The position numbers and the translations under genes are program-made. The notes beneath the pieces are model-generated. The model did not search any database and was not told where the DNA came from. It worked only from the letters and a program-made list of their open reading frames with translations. DNA of 64,000 nucleotides. Source: Crocinitomicaceae bacterium. GTDB lineage: Bacteria > Bacteroidota > Bacteroidia > Flavobacteriales_D > Crocinitomicaceae. The first letter of the stretch is position 1. Each line of letters starts with the position of its first letter. Below, piece after piece: positions 40,557-49,550 of this stretch. The stretch lies in NCBI GenBank assembly GCA_016719925.1, contig JADJYC010000002.1, forward strand, positions 248,001 to 312,000. The letters run 5' to 3'.

Positions 40557-41777
40557 TCACGGCACAATCCAGTAAGTAGGATTCACATGCTGTATATCTC
40601 CTTCAGCGGTAATTTTACAGATTTCAAAATGCACATCTGACGTTCCGGAATCATTTACCAGTAATGAGCCTATTTCCTGTTTGGTGGAAACTTTATCTCC
40701 TTTGCTTACATAAGAATCTGCAAGATTGGAATAAATTGAACGATAATCTCCGTGCGCAATGATGACTGCTTTACCAGCACCCGGTATAACAATGACACTG
40801 CTTACTTCACCACCATACACTGCACGCACTGTTGCACCCTTCACGGTGGTTATATCAATTCCGTTATTATAGGTATACACATTTATATGCACCGGATGCG
40901 CCTGTTTTCCATATCCTTTGGTGATTTCACCTTTACTCACCGGCCACGGTAATTTTCCCTTATCTGCCTCAAACCTCTTGTTGCTTAATTCAATTTCTTT
41001 AACTTCTTTATCAGTAAGTGGTTTGTCTTCGTTCTTTTTCTTTTTATCCAGAATTTCTTTATTCAAAGCTGAGTTCAATGCATTCTGCAATTCCTTGGAT
41101 TTTTTCTTTTGCAGCGCAAGTTCATTTTGCAGCTGTACTTCTTTTCCCTTTAAACTTTCAATTTGTGATTTCTGATATTCGCGGTCTTTGATGTATTGTT
41201 CCTGTTCACCCTTCTGACTTACTATCAGATCATCTTTTTCTTTTTTCTTAGCTTCCAGATCTGACAATTCCAGATCAAGTTGTGATTTTGTTTTTTCAAT
41301 CCGTTTGATCTGATCAGATCTGAATTTTGAAAGTTGTTTCAGATAAGACATTCTCTTACTTGCCTGATTAAATGATTCTGAAGAAAGTATAAAAAGCAAA
41401 GATGCTCTTGAACTCCGCATTTTGTAAGCATGAACAAGCATCATTTTATAGGCCGATTTCTGGCGTTCAATTTCAACCCGTAAACTTTCAATCGCTTTTT
41501 TGTGATCCTCAATTTCCAGTGAAAGCTGGCTCAGCTGATTGTCAAGATTCAACAGTAATTCACTTCGGTATTCAATCTTGCGGTCAATCAAACCAATATT
41601 TTCTGAGAGATTCGCCTTGTTCGCTTTGGTTGTTTCAAGGAGATTCTGTGTAAATGAAATTTTATTCTGCAATTCCTGCTGTTCTTTTTTAAGACGGTCA
41701 CTTTCCTTTTGCCCGAAAGTAACCACTGACGCAAGAAGTAAAATCAGCGCAAATAAATTTCTATTTACATTTAACAT
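40557..41777 (-). CDS. EnvC-like murein hydrolase activator (degenerate M23 domain)
   Basis: About 406 residues from the ATG at 41777, which precedes a clean signal peptide (ALILLLASVV, ending TFGQ). Residues 25-260 form a long coiled coil. The C-terminal 120 residues are an M23/LytM domain: ITKGYGKQAHPVH, NNGIDI, IIAHGDYRSIYSNL, DVHFEI. The active-enzyme H-x-G-x-D and YxHL motifs are altered to NNGID and YSNL, so key zinc ligands are missing. This is as in EnvC, which activates amidases rather than cutting wall itself. Role in cell separation is inferred. It overlaps the DUF4292 gene by 17 bases. Confidence 0.86.
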   Translation of the reverse strand: MLNVNRNLFALILLLASVVTFGQKESDRLKKEQQELQNKISFTQNLLETTKANKANLSENIGLIDRKIEYRSELLLNLDNQLSQLSLEIEDHKKAIESLRVEIERQKSAYKMMLVHAYKMRSSRASLLFILSSESFNQASKRMSYLKQLSKFRSDQIKRIEKTKSQLDLELSDLEAKKKEKDDLIVSQKGEQEQYIKDREYQKSQIESLKGKEVQLQNELALQKKKSKELQNALNSALNKEILDKKKKNEDKPLTDKEVKEIELSNKRFEADKGKLPWPVSKGEITKGYGKQAHPVHINVYTYNNGIDITTVKGATVRAVYGGEVSSVIVIPGAGKAVIIAHGDYRSIYSNLADSYVSKGDKVSTKQEIGSLLVNDSGTSDVHFEICKITAEGDIQHVNPTYWIVP

Positions 41778-42573
41778 ACGAGTCAGGAATATTAATGTCA
41801 ATCTCTTTACATTCATTCAGTTTTACTGAACCATAATCCATGTTGATCAGAATTGAATCACCCGGATGAACAATTTTAATATTGGTTTGCTCCGGCAGAA
41901 AAAATCCTTCATAATCAATCCGGTTCAGATAATTAATGTCAATTGTCACTGTATCTGAAGGAACCTGAATGGCAATTCTGTCAAGATGCAATGTGGTAGT
42001 GTTTATATAATACTGAACAAAAATATCTTCTTCTTCATCTTCGATTTTTCTGAGATCCTTTTTCTTATAAGAAGATAATATATAAAAGTCACGGGTGTGT
42101 TTGTAGTTGTATTTTATTTCTGTATCCAGACCAAGGGGTAAACCAAGAATCAGCGACTGGAAAAATTCATACGCTATAGCTGTTCCGAAAATACCCGTGA
42201 GATAATTAATATTTTCTTTGAAATAGCAGTTCTTCATTTTATCTGTAAAGAAGATAGAATCTTTAGAAACCAGATACGATGCGCCAATTACAGGGCCCAC
42301 GCTGAGCGTACCGGAGAAAGCTGAATCTACTTTCATTTTTACAGTTGCCTTAAACGAATTTGAACGGCTGCTGTCACTGTAATCAATTCCGATTTTGGAA
42401 TAAAAACAATAAAACGGAATTTTTCCCTTTTCAAAAAGCAATTCAACCGTTTCTTTTTCATTAAGGCGTTTTGGCTGATCACTGGCTGCATTCTGAGCTG
42501 TTTTACAAGAAACGGTAAACAAGGTGATGAACACCAGCAATGAATAATATATTCTGTATGTACTAATTTTCAT
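41761..42573 (-). CDS. DUF4292 lipoprotein
   Basis: 270 residues from the ATG at 42573 (MKISTYRIYYSLLVF), giving a lipoprotein signal with TVSCK. The body has the pattern of the Bacteroidota DUF4292 family: a beta-rich protein resembling LolA/LolB-type folds, with FSKIGIDYSD-like and YYINTTTLHLDRIAIQ segments. DUF4292 genes are typically found between a TPR gene and an EnvC-like gene, as here. It overlaps both neighbours by a few bases, so translation is probably coupled. Function unknown; an envelope lipid or lipoprotein role is a guess. Confidence 0.82.
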   Translation of the reverse strand: MKISTYRIYYSLLVFITLFTVSCKTAQNAASDQPKRLNEKETVELLFEKGKIPFYCFYSKIGIDYSDSSRSNSFKATVKMKVDSAFSGTLSVGPVIGASYLVSKDSIFFTDKMKNCYFKENINYLTGIFGTAIAYEFFQSLILGLPLGLDTEIKYNYKHTRDFYILSSYKKKDLRKIEDEEEDIFVQYYINTTTLHLDRIAIQVPSDTVTIDINYLNRIDYEGFFLPEQTNIKIVHPGDSILINMDYGSVKLNECKEIDINIPDSYVKCK

Positions 42574-44320
42574 AATAATTTTTGTTGGCAATTTTCTTTT
42601 CAAGCACCGTTGAATTATTGCCTAATTTTTGTGCTTCAATCCAAACTTCAATTGCCATTTCTTTTTCTCCGGTCAGAAATAATGCATCACCGTAAGATTC
42701 AAAAAAATCTCCGTTTTTAATGTCATACATTACTGCCTTTTCAAAAACGCTGAGCGCTTTGGAGTATTCCTTTTTTCTAAGATAGATCAACCCCTGAGCG
42801 TGCAGTACCACAGCATCTTCCGGATTGATGGAAAGTCCTGTCTGGATGGCTGCCTCTGCCTGCTGAATTTTATTCTCTTCCAGTAAATAAATCACTTCTA
42901 TGCCATATACTTTTGCACCAGACGTATGAACTTTTTTTGCCTGATCAAACTGCGCATATCCTTCAGTATATTTTTGCTGAGCACAATACATAATACCAAG
43001 ATGCGTATAAAAATCTGACAGCAATTCTGTATTGTTTACTACAAGATCTTTTCCAAGAATTAAAAATTCTTCAGCCTCATTAAATCTTCTGGTCTCATAG
43101 GCGCCCACCCCGGCATGTTTATAAAAAACCGGCTGATTAGGAAAAAGTTCCAGCGCTTTTTGCGCATCTGTAAATAAATCTTCAAAAGCATTGAGATCAT
43201 TTTCAAGCATCAGTAAATTGCTCCAGAAAGTAAAATCAGATGCATTCAGGTTACACACAATTTTATATTGCTTCAGTGCTCCCTGAGTATTTCCCTGACT
43301 CATTAAAAAACCTCCATAATAAGTGTGAAGGGTTTCATTTTTCAAAGATTCATCATAAATCAGATCAAATAATTTTTGCAAACCTGCTTCAGCAATTTTT
43401 GCGTCCGGATTATTTCTTTCAAAAGGCTTTGAACTCAGTGTCCAGATAATTTCAAGTTTCCTTTCAAGAGAAATATCTGCTTTACTAAAACCAGCCGCGT
43501 AAAGGTCAAAAGCTTTTTTTGTGTTTTTCAATCTCAGTTCACCATCAGCTGCCAGAAAATACCCTTCACCATGTTCCGGATGAATCTGAATTAACTCTTC
43601 ACCCAATTTTTTACCCTCTTCAAATTTATCCTGACCATAATACCAGACACCCAATTTGATTCTTACTTCATCATCTGATGTATTTTCATCCAGCAAGGTT
43701 CTGATTTCAGCATTGGCCTTTTCTGTTTCTCCAAGCATGTTGTATAAATCATAAACCACCACTGTCAGTTCAACAATTTTTCCGGTTTCAATTTGAATAT
43801 CATTAATTACCTGAATCGCCTTTTCATATTGTTTGCTGGCAATTAATACCTCAGCGTACATGTATTTCAATTCCAGATTTTGTTCCTCTTCATCTAAACC
43901 AATGTCAAAATAATCTGCACTTTTTTTATACTCACCAACCATGTAATAAAGCTGTGCAAGATTCAATGCGTACCATTTATTTGTATTGTCAGACTGATAT
44001 GCTGCAACTCCTGTTTGTATGGCTTTAACTGCATTTCCCTGGATTTTATAAATATCAGAAAGTGCAAAATACACTGCACCATTTTCATTTTCAAGTGTCA
44101 GACATTGTTCAAACAAAACAATTGCTTTGTCATAATTGCCAATCATTTTTTCTGACATGGCTTCATGAAAAAGATTTTTGAACTGCTCACGCGGATTGGT
44201 AACTTTTGCAACTGGTTCAGTTTCTGCAACTGTTTTGCAATTAACCAGCATAAAAGAAAAGAAGAACAGCATGACAAATTTTGTCATCCAATACGCCACT
44301 ATTTCCTTTTGTTTATACAT
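42563..44320 (-). CDS. Tetratricopeptide-repeat lipoprotein
   Basis: 585 residues. The ATG overlaps the stop codon of the upstream gene (TAATG), suggesting coupled translation; an ATG 33 bases further in would shorten the signal. A lipoprotein motif (FMLVNCK) ends the signal peptide. The rest is a run of about 12-14 TPR units (for example AVYFALSDIYKIQGNAVKAI and AVVLHAQGLIYLRKKEYSKA) that make a helical protein-binding scaffold. It precedes the DUF4292 gene. Its partners are unknown. Confidence 0.88.
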   Translation of the reverse strand: MYKQKEIVAYWMTKFVMLFFFSFMLVNCKTVAETEPVAKVTNPREQFKNLFHEAMSEKMIGNYDKAIVLFEQCLTLENENGAVYFALSDIYKIQGNAVKAIQTGVAAYQSDNTNKWYALNLAQLYYMVGEYKKSADYFDIGLDEEEQNLELKYMYAEVLIASKQYEKAIQVINDIQIETGKIVELTVVVYDLYNMLGETEKANAEIRTLLDENTSDDEVRIKLGVWYYGQDKFEEGKKLGEELIQIHPEHGEGYFLAADGELRLKNTKKAFDLYAAGFSKADISLERKLEIIWTLSSKPFERNNPDAKIAEAGLQKLFDLIYDESLKNETLHTYYGGFLMSQGNTQGALKQYKIVCNLNASDFTFWSNLLMLENDLNAFEDLFTDAQKALELFPNQPVFYKHAGVGAYETRRFNEAEEFLILGKDLVVNNTELLSDFYTHLGIMYCAQQKYTEGYAQFDQAKKVHTSGAKVYGIEVIYLLEENKIQQAEAAIQTGLSINPEDAVVLHAQGLIYLRKKEYSKALSVFEKAVMYDIKNGDFFESYGDALFLTGEKEMAIEVWIEAQKLGNNSTVLEKKIANKNYYEN

Positions 44321-45321
44321 TAACCTATCACTGTAAAATCACCGGCACTCAAATCTTTTGCTTTACCTCTTATAACAACATTTGAACCAATCATGGAATC
44401 TTTGATTATTTCATTTTCAATTATCGTTTTTTTCTGAATGATGGAATTTGAAATAATACTGTTTGAAATTTTTGTTCCGTCACCAACAGATACATGCGGA
44501 CCAATGATTGAATTCTGAATTTCTACATTTTTTCCAATAAAACACGGCGGAATAATTACTGTATTATTTTTAACCAGGTCATCTGCAATGAGTTTTTCAT
44601 TTTTATCGAATTCAAGTACGCGCTGATTGGTATATACAGTTACTTCTCTGTTTCCGCAATCCAGCCATTCCAGTACCTTTCCGGGTTTGAATTTTACTCC
44701 TTTTTCTGTCAGATTTTTTAATGCATCAGGCAATTGATATTCTCCCCCTTTTACAATATTGTTATCAATCAGATATTTTAATTCATGCTTCAGCTGATCA
44801 CCGTTTTTAAAATAATAAATTCCAATCATTGCCAGGTCAGAAACAAATGTTTTTGGCTTTTCAATAAAGTCAGTGATGTTTCCGTCTTTATCTAATTTCA
44901 CAACTCCAAATGCGGAAGGATCATCAATCTGATTCACCCAGAGAATTCCATCCGCATTTTTATCCAAGGTAAAATCTGCTCTGAAAAGTGTATCTGCAAA
45001 AGCAATAACAACCGGACCCGTCAGACAAGGCTCAGCGCAAAGCACCGCATGTGCAGTTCCAAGAGCTTCTTGCTGATAAAAAATACTGCCTTTGGCACCC
45101 AGTTTTTGTGCCACTGCAATCAATTCATTTTCTACTTCTTTTCCAAAATCTCCAATAATAAATGCAACCTCATCAATTTTTTCAGGAAGTGTTTTGGCAA
45201 TGTCTTCCACCAGTCTGTGAACAATTGGTTTTCCGCCAACCGGCACCAATGGTTTAGGCACAGTTAATGTGTGTGGTCTCAGCCTGCTTCCTCTGCCTGC
45301 CATTGGAATAATAACTTTCAT
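44320..45321 (-). CDS. Sugar-phosphate nucleotidyltransferase with hexapeptide-repeat tail
   Basis: 333 residues. The N-terminus MKVIIPMAGRGSRLRPHTLT with the following PKPLVPVGGKP is the nucleotide-binding signature of the RmlA/GlmU group. FADTLF and GGEYQLPDAL match later active-site segments. The C-terminal 70 residues are left-handed beta-helix repeats (IGKNVEIQNSIIGPHVSVG), which may be structural or an acyl/acetyltransferase-like addition. It probably makes an NDP-sugar for surface polysaccharide, in keeping with the flippase gene two positions upstream. Sugar specificity cannot be told. Confidence 0.9.
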   Translation of the reverse strand: MKVIIPMAGRGSRLRPHTLTVPKPLVPVGGKPIVHRLVEDIAKTLPEKIDEVAFIIGDFGKEVENELIAVAQKLGAKGSIFYQQEALGTAHAVLCAEPCLTGPVVIAFADTLFRADFTLDKNADGILWVNQIDDPSAFGVVKLDKDGNITDFIEKPKTFVSDLAMIGIYYFKNGDQLKHELKYLIDNNIVKGGEYQLPDALKNLTEKGVKFKPGKVLEWLDCGNREVTVYTNQRVLEFDKNEKLIADDLVKNNTVIIPPCFIGKNVEIQNSIIGPHVSVGDGTKISNSIISNSIIQKKTIIENEIIKDSMIGSNVVIRGKAKDLSAGDFTVIG

Positions 45322-45332
45322 GCTCTTACAAT

Positions 45333-45767
45333 TTATTTAACACCGGTGCTGCCAAATCCTCCGGCACCACGACTTGTTTCATTTAATTCTGCAACTTCTG
45401 CAAAATCTGCCTGCTCATGTTTTGCTACAACCAGCTGCGCAATTCGTTCACCATCATTCACTGTGAAATTATCATTTGACAAATTCACCAAAATCACACC
45501 TATCTCACCGCGGTAATCTGCGTCAATTGTTCCGGGTGAATTTAAAACCGTCAACCCGTTCTTGTATGCCAGTCCGCTGCGCGGTCTTACCTGTGCTTCA
45601 TATCCCGCAGGTAAAGCAATAAACAAACCTGTTTTAATCAGAGCACGCTCCAATGGTTTCAGCACAACCGGAGCATCCAGATTTGCTCTCAGGTCAACAC
45701 CTGCTGAAAGCGATGTTTCATATTTTGGAAGCGGATGTTTTGACTTATTGATGATCTCTACCTTCAT
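45333..45767 (-). CDS. dut: dUTP diphosphatase
   Basis: 144 residues from the ATG at 45767 (MKVEIINKSKHPLP), the usual length; an ATG at 45797, directly after the flippase stop, would add ten residues. All five trimeric dUTPase motifs are present: SAGVDLRA, PRSGLAYK, GTIDADYRGEIGV, RIAQLVV and RGAGGFGSTG. The enzyme hydrolyses dUTP to dUMP and PPi, keeping uracil out of DNA and supplying thymidylate synthesis. It lies in a surface-polysaccharide operon, an arrangement seen in other Bacteroidota. Confidence 0.97.
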   Translation of the reverse strand: MKVEIINKSKHPLPKYETSLSAGVDLRANLDAPVVLKPLERALIKTGLFIALPAGYEAQVRPRSGLAYKNGLTVLNSPGTIDADYRGEIGVILVNLSNDNFTVNDGERIAQLVVAKHEQADFAEVAELNETSRGAGGFGSTGVK

Positions 45768-45797
45768 ACGTTTTAGCAAAGTTTCAAATTTAATCAT

Positions 45798-47282
45798 TTA
45801 TCGCTTTCTCAACATAGCCAATGGACGCTCTAAAAACAGAATCACACCTGCAAATAAACCCGTGAATAAAAATCCAATGGTGATATTCCATGTTTCATTA
45901 TCGTTTTGAATCAGTCTGCCAATAACCACCAGCAAAACAGATAAAATCAGATAGAGTAAAACTTTTCTCAGATTATATTTAATCGGATAAAACCTTTGCC
46001 CCAAATACCAGGATGCCACTGACATTCCGGCATAAACAATAAATGTTGTCCAGGCTGATCCCGCAAATCCCCAAACCGGTATAGTCAGATAATTCAGTAT
46101 AATGGTTACCACCGCTCCGCCAATGGCAATGTATGCACCAAACATGGGCCGGTCTGCAAGTTTGTACCAGATAGACTGATTGTAATAGATCCCCAGAAAA
46201 ACATTAGCAAGTAATAAAACAGGAACAACATTTAAACCTGACCAGAATTCCTTTCCGATAAACCATTTGAAAATATCCAGTTCAAGTGAAACAACAATAA
46301 AAATCAATGTCACAATAATGACGAACCAGGTCATGATGCGTGAATAAATTTTTGATTTGTCTTCATTTTTTTCATGCGAGAAAAAGAAAGGTTCAGCAGC
46401 ATAGCGGAAGGCCTGAATAAAAAGTGTAATAAGAATCGATAATTTGTAATTGGCAGAATAAATTCCAACCTGTGCCTGCGCAAATTCAAGATCACCCGTT
46501 TGTCCGTACAACACATATTTAAGCATCGGCCGGTCAATGGTTTCATTGACTATACCAGCAAATCCTGCAACAGCAAGTGGTGCTGCAAACCACAAAATAT
46601 TTTTTGCAACCGCTTTATCCAGTGTAAAACGAAAAACGCTTAACTCTTTGTAAAGCATCAGCGGTTTTATAAGTGAAGACAATAAATTGGCAATAAAAAT
46701 GTATCCGATTCCAATCACCGGTGAATAAATCATAGCTGCCATTCCTTCCGAATTTCCGGCATCTACCTGTACTTTTGCGTAAAGAAGGAAAATCAGATTC
46801 AGTGCGATATTTAATCCGATAGAAGACAGTTGAATCAATGCAAATTTTTTGGGTTCATTCCTGAAACGCAGTTTGGCAAGCAGTAAACTGCTGGTTGCAT
46901 CAAACACCAGAATGATTCCCAGCCACATCACAAAATTTTGGTATTGCGGATAAAGCATGACATTGGCAATTGCCTGAGAAAAAATCAAAACAAGAATCAG
47001 AAATGCACCATTAATTATCAATACGAGTGAGAAAATCTGATTGAATGTCTTTTCAGGATTTTCACTCTTGTAAACGTATCTGAAAAAAGTTGTTTCAAGA
47101 CCAAAAGTCAGCAGCACAGTAAAGAACGCTACATATGCGTAAAATTCACTGACAATACCATATTCAGATGTTGTAAAAAGTGAAGTGTAAACAGGTACAA
47201 GTAAATAATTGAGCAGTCTTCCAAGAATGGAGGACATTCCATAAATCGCTGTCTGACCGGCTAATTTTTTAAGGATGCTCAT
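45798..47282 (-). CDS. Polysaccharide flippase of the MOP/Wzx family
   Basis: 494 residues with about 14 hydrophobic helices across the length. The start MSILKKLAGQTAIYGMSSILGRLLNYLLVP is typical of Wzx-like flippases in Bacteroidota, which move lipid-linked oligosaccharide across the inner membrane. The loop after helix 6 (ETIDRPMLKYVLYG) matches family members. It heads a tight operon: dut, nucleotidyltransferase, TPR lipoprotein, DUF4292, EnvC-like. Confidence 0.9.
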   Translation of the reverse strand: MSILKKLAGQTAIYGMSSILGRLLNYLLVPVYTSLFTTSEYGIVSEFYAYVAFFTVLLTFGLETTFFRYVYKSENPEKTFNQIFSLVLIINGAFLILVLIFSQAIANVMLYPQYQNFVMWLGIILVFDATSSLLLAKLRFRNEPKKFALIQLSSIGLNIALNLIFLLYAKVQVDAGNSEGMAAMIYSPVIGIGYIFIANLLSSLIKPLMLYKELSVFRFTLDKAVAKNILWFAAPLAVAGFAGIVNETIDRPMLKYVLYGQTGDLEFAQAQVGIYSANYKLSILITLFIQAFRYAAEPFFFSHEKNEDKSKIYSRIMTWFVIIVTLIFIVVSLELDIFKWFIGKEFWSGLNVVPVLLLANVFLGIYYNQSIWYKLADRPMFGAYIAIGGAVVTIILNYLTIPVWGFAGSAWTTFIVYAGMSVASWYLGQRFYPIKYNLRKVLLYLILSVLLVVIGRLIQNDNETWNITIGFLFTGLFAGVILFLERPLAMLRKR

Positions 47283-47309
47283 TTATTTATTTTTAACACG
47301 TCCTGTTTA

Positions 47310-47332
47310 GTTATTCCACAAAGGGCACTAAG
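47310..47332. repeat. Right-hand partner of a direct repeat flanking GxxExxY copy 2 (3' side)
   Basis: GTTATTCCAC, then AAAGGGCACTAAG. It is a near copy of 47824-47846 (GTTATTCCAC then TAAGTGCACCAAA). The pair encloses the GxxExxY gene at a spacing of 514 bases. Confidence 0.6.
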
Positions 47333-47411
47333 AAACTCAAAGATTCACGAAGAAATAAGTAATCTATTATTGTGAAGTCCATTCAATTTATTATTCGCTT
47401 TATTCCTCTTT

Positions 47412-47753
47412 TTAGAACGGCGACATGAAAATTAAGAGCAAACCAAGTCTATATTCTCCTAATTTCAAATAAGTCAATACCTGTGCAGTATGAACATCAT
47501 TTAATTCTTCCACCGTTTTTATTTCGACAACAACCTTGTTTTCAACAAGAATGTCCATTCTATATCCATGATCCAACTTTACTTCCTTGTATATAATTGG
47601 CATCGCTTTTTCCTTTTCAATTTTCAAACCCATCAACATGAGTTCATATGATAAACATTCACGATATGCTGATTCCAGCAAACCAGGCCCAAGTTTTCTA
47701 TGCACTTCAATTGCACATCCAATTATTTTATTTGATATTTCGTCTTCAGTCAT
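47412..47753 (-). CDS. GxxExxY protein (PD-(D/E)XK superfamily), copy 2
   Basis: 113 residues. Motif GPGLLESAY fits G..E..Y, and MDILVENKVVVEIKTVEEL holds the D...ExK signature of PD-(D/E)XK proteins. It is only moderately similar to copy 1 at 31413, so it is not a recent duplicate. It is flanked by direct-repeat words and by CACAAAG/CACTAAG-type tracts on both sides. Function unknown. Confidence 0.88.
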   Translation of the reverse strand: MTEDEISNKIIGCAIEVHRKLGPGLLESAYRECLSYELMLMGLKIEKEKAMPIIYKEVKLDHGYRMDILVENKVVVEIKTVEELNDVHTAQVLTYLKLGEYRLGLLLIFMSPF

Positions 47754-47823
47754 TCTTCTTTGCGTAACTTCTTTTTCAAACTATTTGTATGACATCATTT
47801 CAACCAAATTGTCAATGCCGTAA

Positions 47824-47846
47824 GTTATTCCACTAAGTGCACCAAA
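47824..47846. repeat. Left-hand partner of the direct repeat flanking GxxExxY copy 2 (5' side)
   Basis: GTTATTCCAC followed by TAAGTGCACCAAA; see 47310-47332. More CACTAAG, TTTGTGCAACTTTGTG words follow to 47960. Confidence 0.6.
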
Positions 47847-47968
47847 CAACACAAATGCTCACTAAGACGTATTAAAACTGTATTCATCTAACTCAGCCGA
47901 CTATCTTTATTTTTCTTAGTGTAACTTCTTTTTTCTTTGTGCAACTTTGTGTAACAACAAGTATCCGT

Positions 47969-48749
47969 TTACCCTCTGAAATTTGCTTTGCGTTTTTCAA
48001 GAAATGCACCGGTGCCTTCTTTAAACTCAGGAGTACCGAAACATTTTCCGAATTCATCAATTTCTACTTTGAAACCGTCAACACCGTCTTTAAAATTTGC
48101 GTTGACTGATCTGATCGCCGCTGCAATTGCATTTTGGCGAATTATTTAAAATTTTACCCGCCATTTTCTCCGCTTCAGCAATCAGGTCCGCTTGCGGAAA
48201 AACGTGATTGACCAATCCCCAGTTCAACGCCTCTGCAGCAGGAATCATTCCTGCAGTTGTGATCATTTCAAATGCTTTTCCTTTACCAACCAATTGCGCA
48301 AGACGCTGTGTTCCGCCGTAACCCGGAATCACCCCCAGAGAAACTTCTGGTAAACCCATTTTTGCATTGTCAGAAGCAATTCTGATATGAGAAGACATAG
48401 CCAGTTCAAGTCCGCCACCCAGTGCAAAACCATTGATTGCGGCAATCACAGGCGTGGTCATGTTTTCAATAAAGTCAAAGAGAATCTGGTGACCAACGGC
48501 AGAAAGCTCCTTTCCTTTTTCAACAGAAAAATCTGCGAATTCTTTTATGTCTGCACCCGCTACGAATGCCTTTTCACCAGAGCCGGTAAGAATAACAACG
48601 CCCGTGTTTTTATCATCATTTGCACTTTTTAATGCGTGATTAAGTTCTTCAATGGTTGCCTTGTTCAACGCATTCAGCTGGTTCGGACGATTTATTGTAA
48701 TCAATAAAATATGTCCTTTTTGTTCCGTAAGTAAATTTGTATATGCCAT
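47969..48749 (-). CDS. Enoyl-CoA hydratase/isomerase family protein, frame broken near the 3' end
   Basis: About 259 residues after correction, normal for crotonases. Motifs: LLITINRPNQLNALN, the oxyanion-hole AGADIKEF and ALGGGLELAM, and the catalytic-Glu region LPEVSLGVIPGYGGTQRL. It hydrates enoyl-CoA in fatty acid or butyryl-CoA pathways. An extra A in the run complementary to 48132-48135 shifts the frame. Removing it gives NSPNAIAAAIRSVNANFKDG and the normal end GTGAFLEKRKANFRG, with stop at 47969. Confidence 0.93.
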
Positions 48750-48894
48750 GGTTAATTCTATTTAAACAAATAAAGGTAAATATTAAGCCGGCTGAGGGAT
48801 TGAACGGGAATTTGAACTTTTAAACAAGGACCTGTGATTAGTGACGCAGGTAAACTCTTTAATTTTCGTTACTTTTAGCCATAATTATTGAACT

Positions 48895-49470
48895 ATGGCA
48901 CAATCCAAAACCGCTCCCGGATGGGGCAAAGCAGTAGGAATTCTGATGATCATTTTTGGTGCATTGGGAGTTTTTATACAGATATACAAACTGATTATTC
49001 CAAGAATGATTGCCATTCAGGGAAATATGATGAACCGGATGAATACTTACGACTCTGTTTATGGCAACGAATTTTCTGAAGTAAGTAATATGTATGGTGA
49101 AATGTTTGGAATTTCTGAATCACAGGCCACATTTTTAACCATCAGCGGCGTACTTGGATTTATCAGTTGTGTTTTCTATATCATTGGCGGAGCAAAACTT
49201 CTGACTCCAAAACCCGCTAACCTGAATTTTGCGAAATATGCTCTATTCGGATTTTTGGATTGAATCTTTTGACATTGATTATTCTGATGTCATCCGGAAA
49301 TTCAGTATTTCTAATGGTAATTCTGATTTATGTCGGAATGGGTTTCACCATCGATCTTGTACTTGGAATTATTCTTATGTCCAGTGATAAAAAGTGCGTA
49401 TGAACCCGGAGGATCGCTTTCAAATAACGGAACAATTGATACCGTTTATACGCGGGATGAAGTGGTGTAA
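48895..49470 (+). CDS. Four-helix membrane protein, frame broken at two homopolymers
   Basis: About 191 residues after correction. Helices at about 15-37 (VGILMIIFGALGVFIQIY), 78-102 (ISGVLGFISCVFYIIGG) and two more after the first break (LNLLTLIILMSSG; FTIDLVLGIILMSS). The frame slips at the T run 49252-49256 and at the A run 49389-49393. The corrected tail SAYEPGGSLSNN ends TVYTRDEVV. It is divergent from the enoyl-CoA hydratase and ends at a strong terminator. No known function. Confidence 0.72.
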
Positions 49471-49488
49471 TAATTAAAAATTCAAATT

Positions 49489-49516
49489 AAAAAGCCATCC
49501 GTTGGGATGGCTTTTT
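49489..49516. terminator. Bidirectional rho-independent terminator
   Basis: A 12-base perfect stem (49489-49500 and 49505-49516, core GCCATCC/GGATGGC) with a GTTG loop and a T run on the plus strand. It lies between the convergent 48895 and 49551 genes and can serve both. Confidence 0.85.
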
Positions 49517-49550
49517 TTATGTTTAAAATCTGAAAAAATTCGGCAGTAAA

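Noticed and set aside
47412..47753. Type II toxin or antitoxin identity for the GxxExxY gene
   Set aside because: No partner gene is adjacent, and the D...ExK core fits the PD-(D/E)XK group instead.
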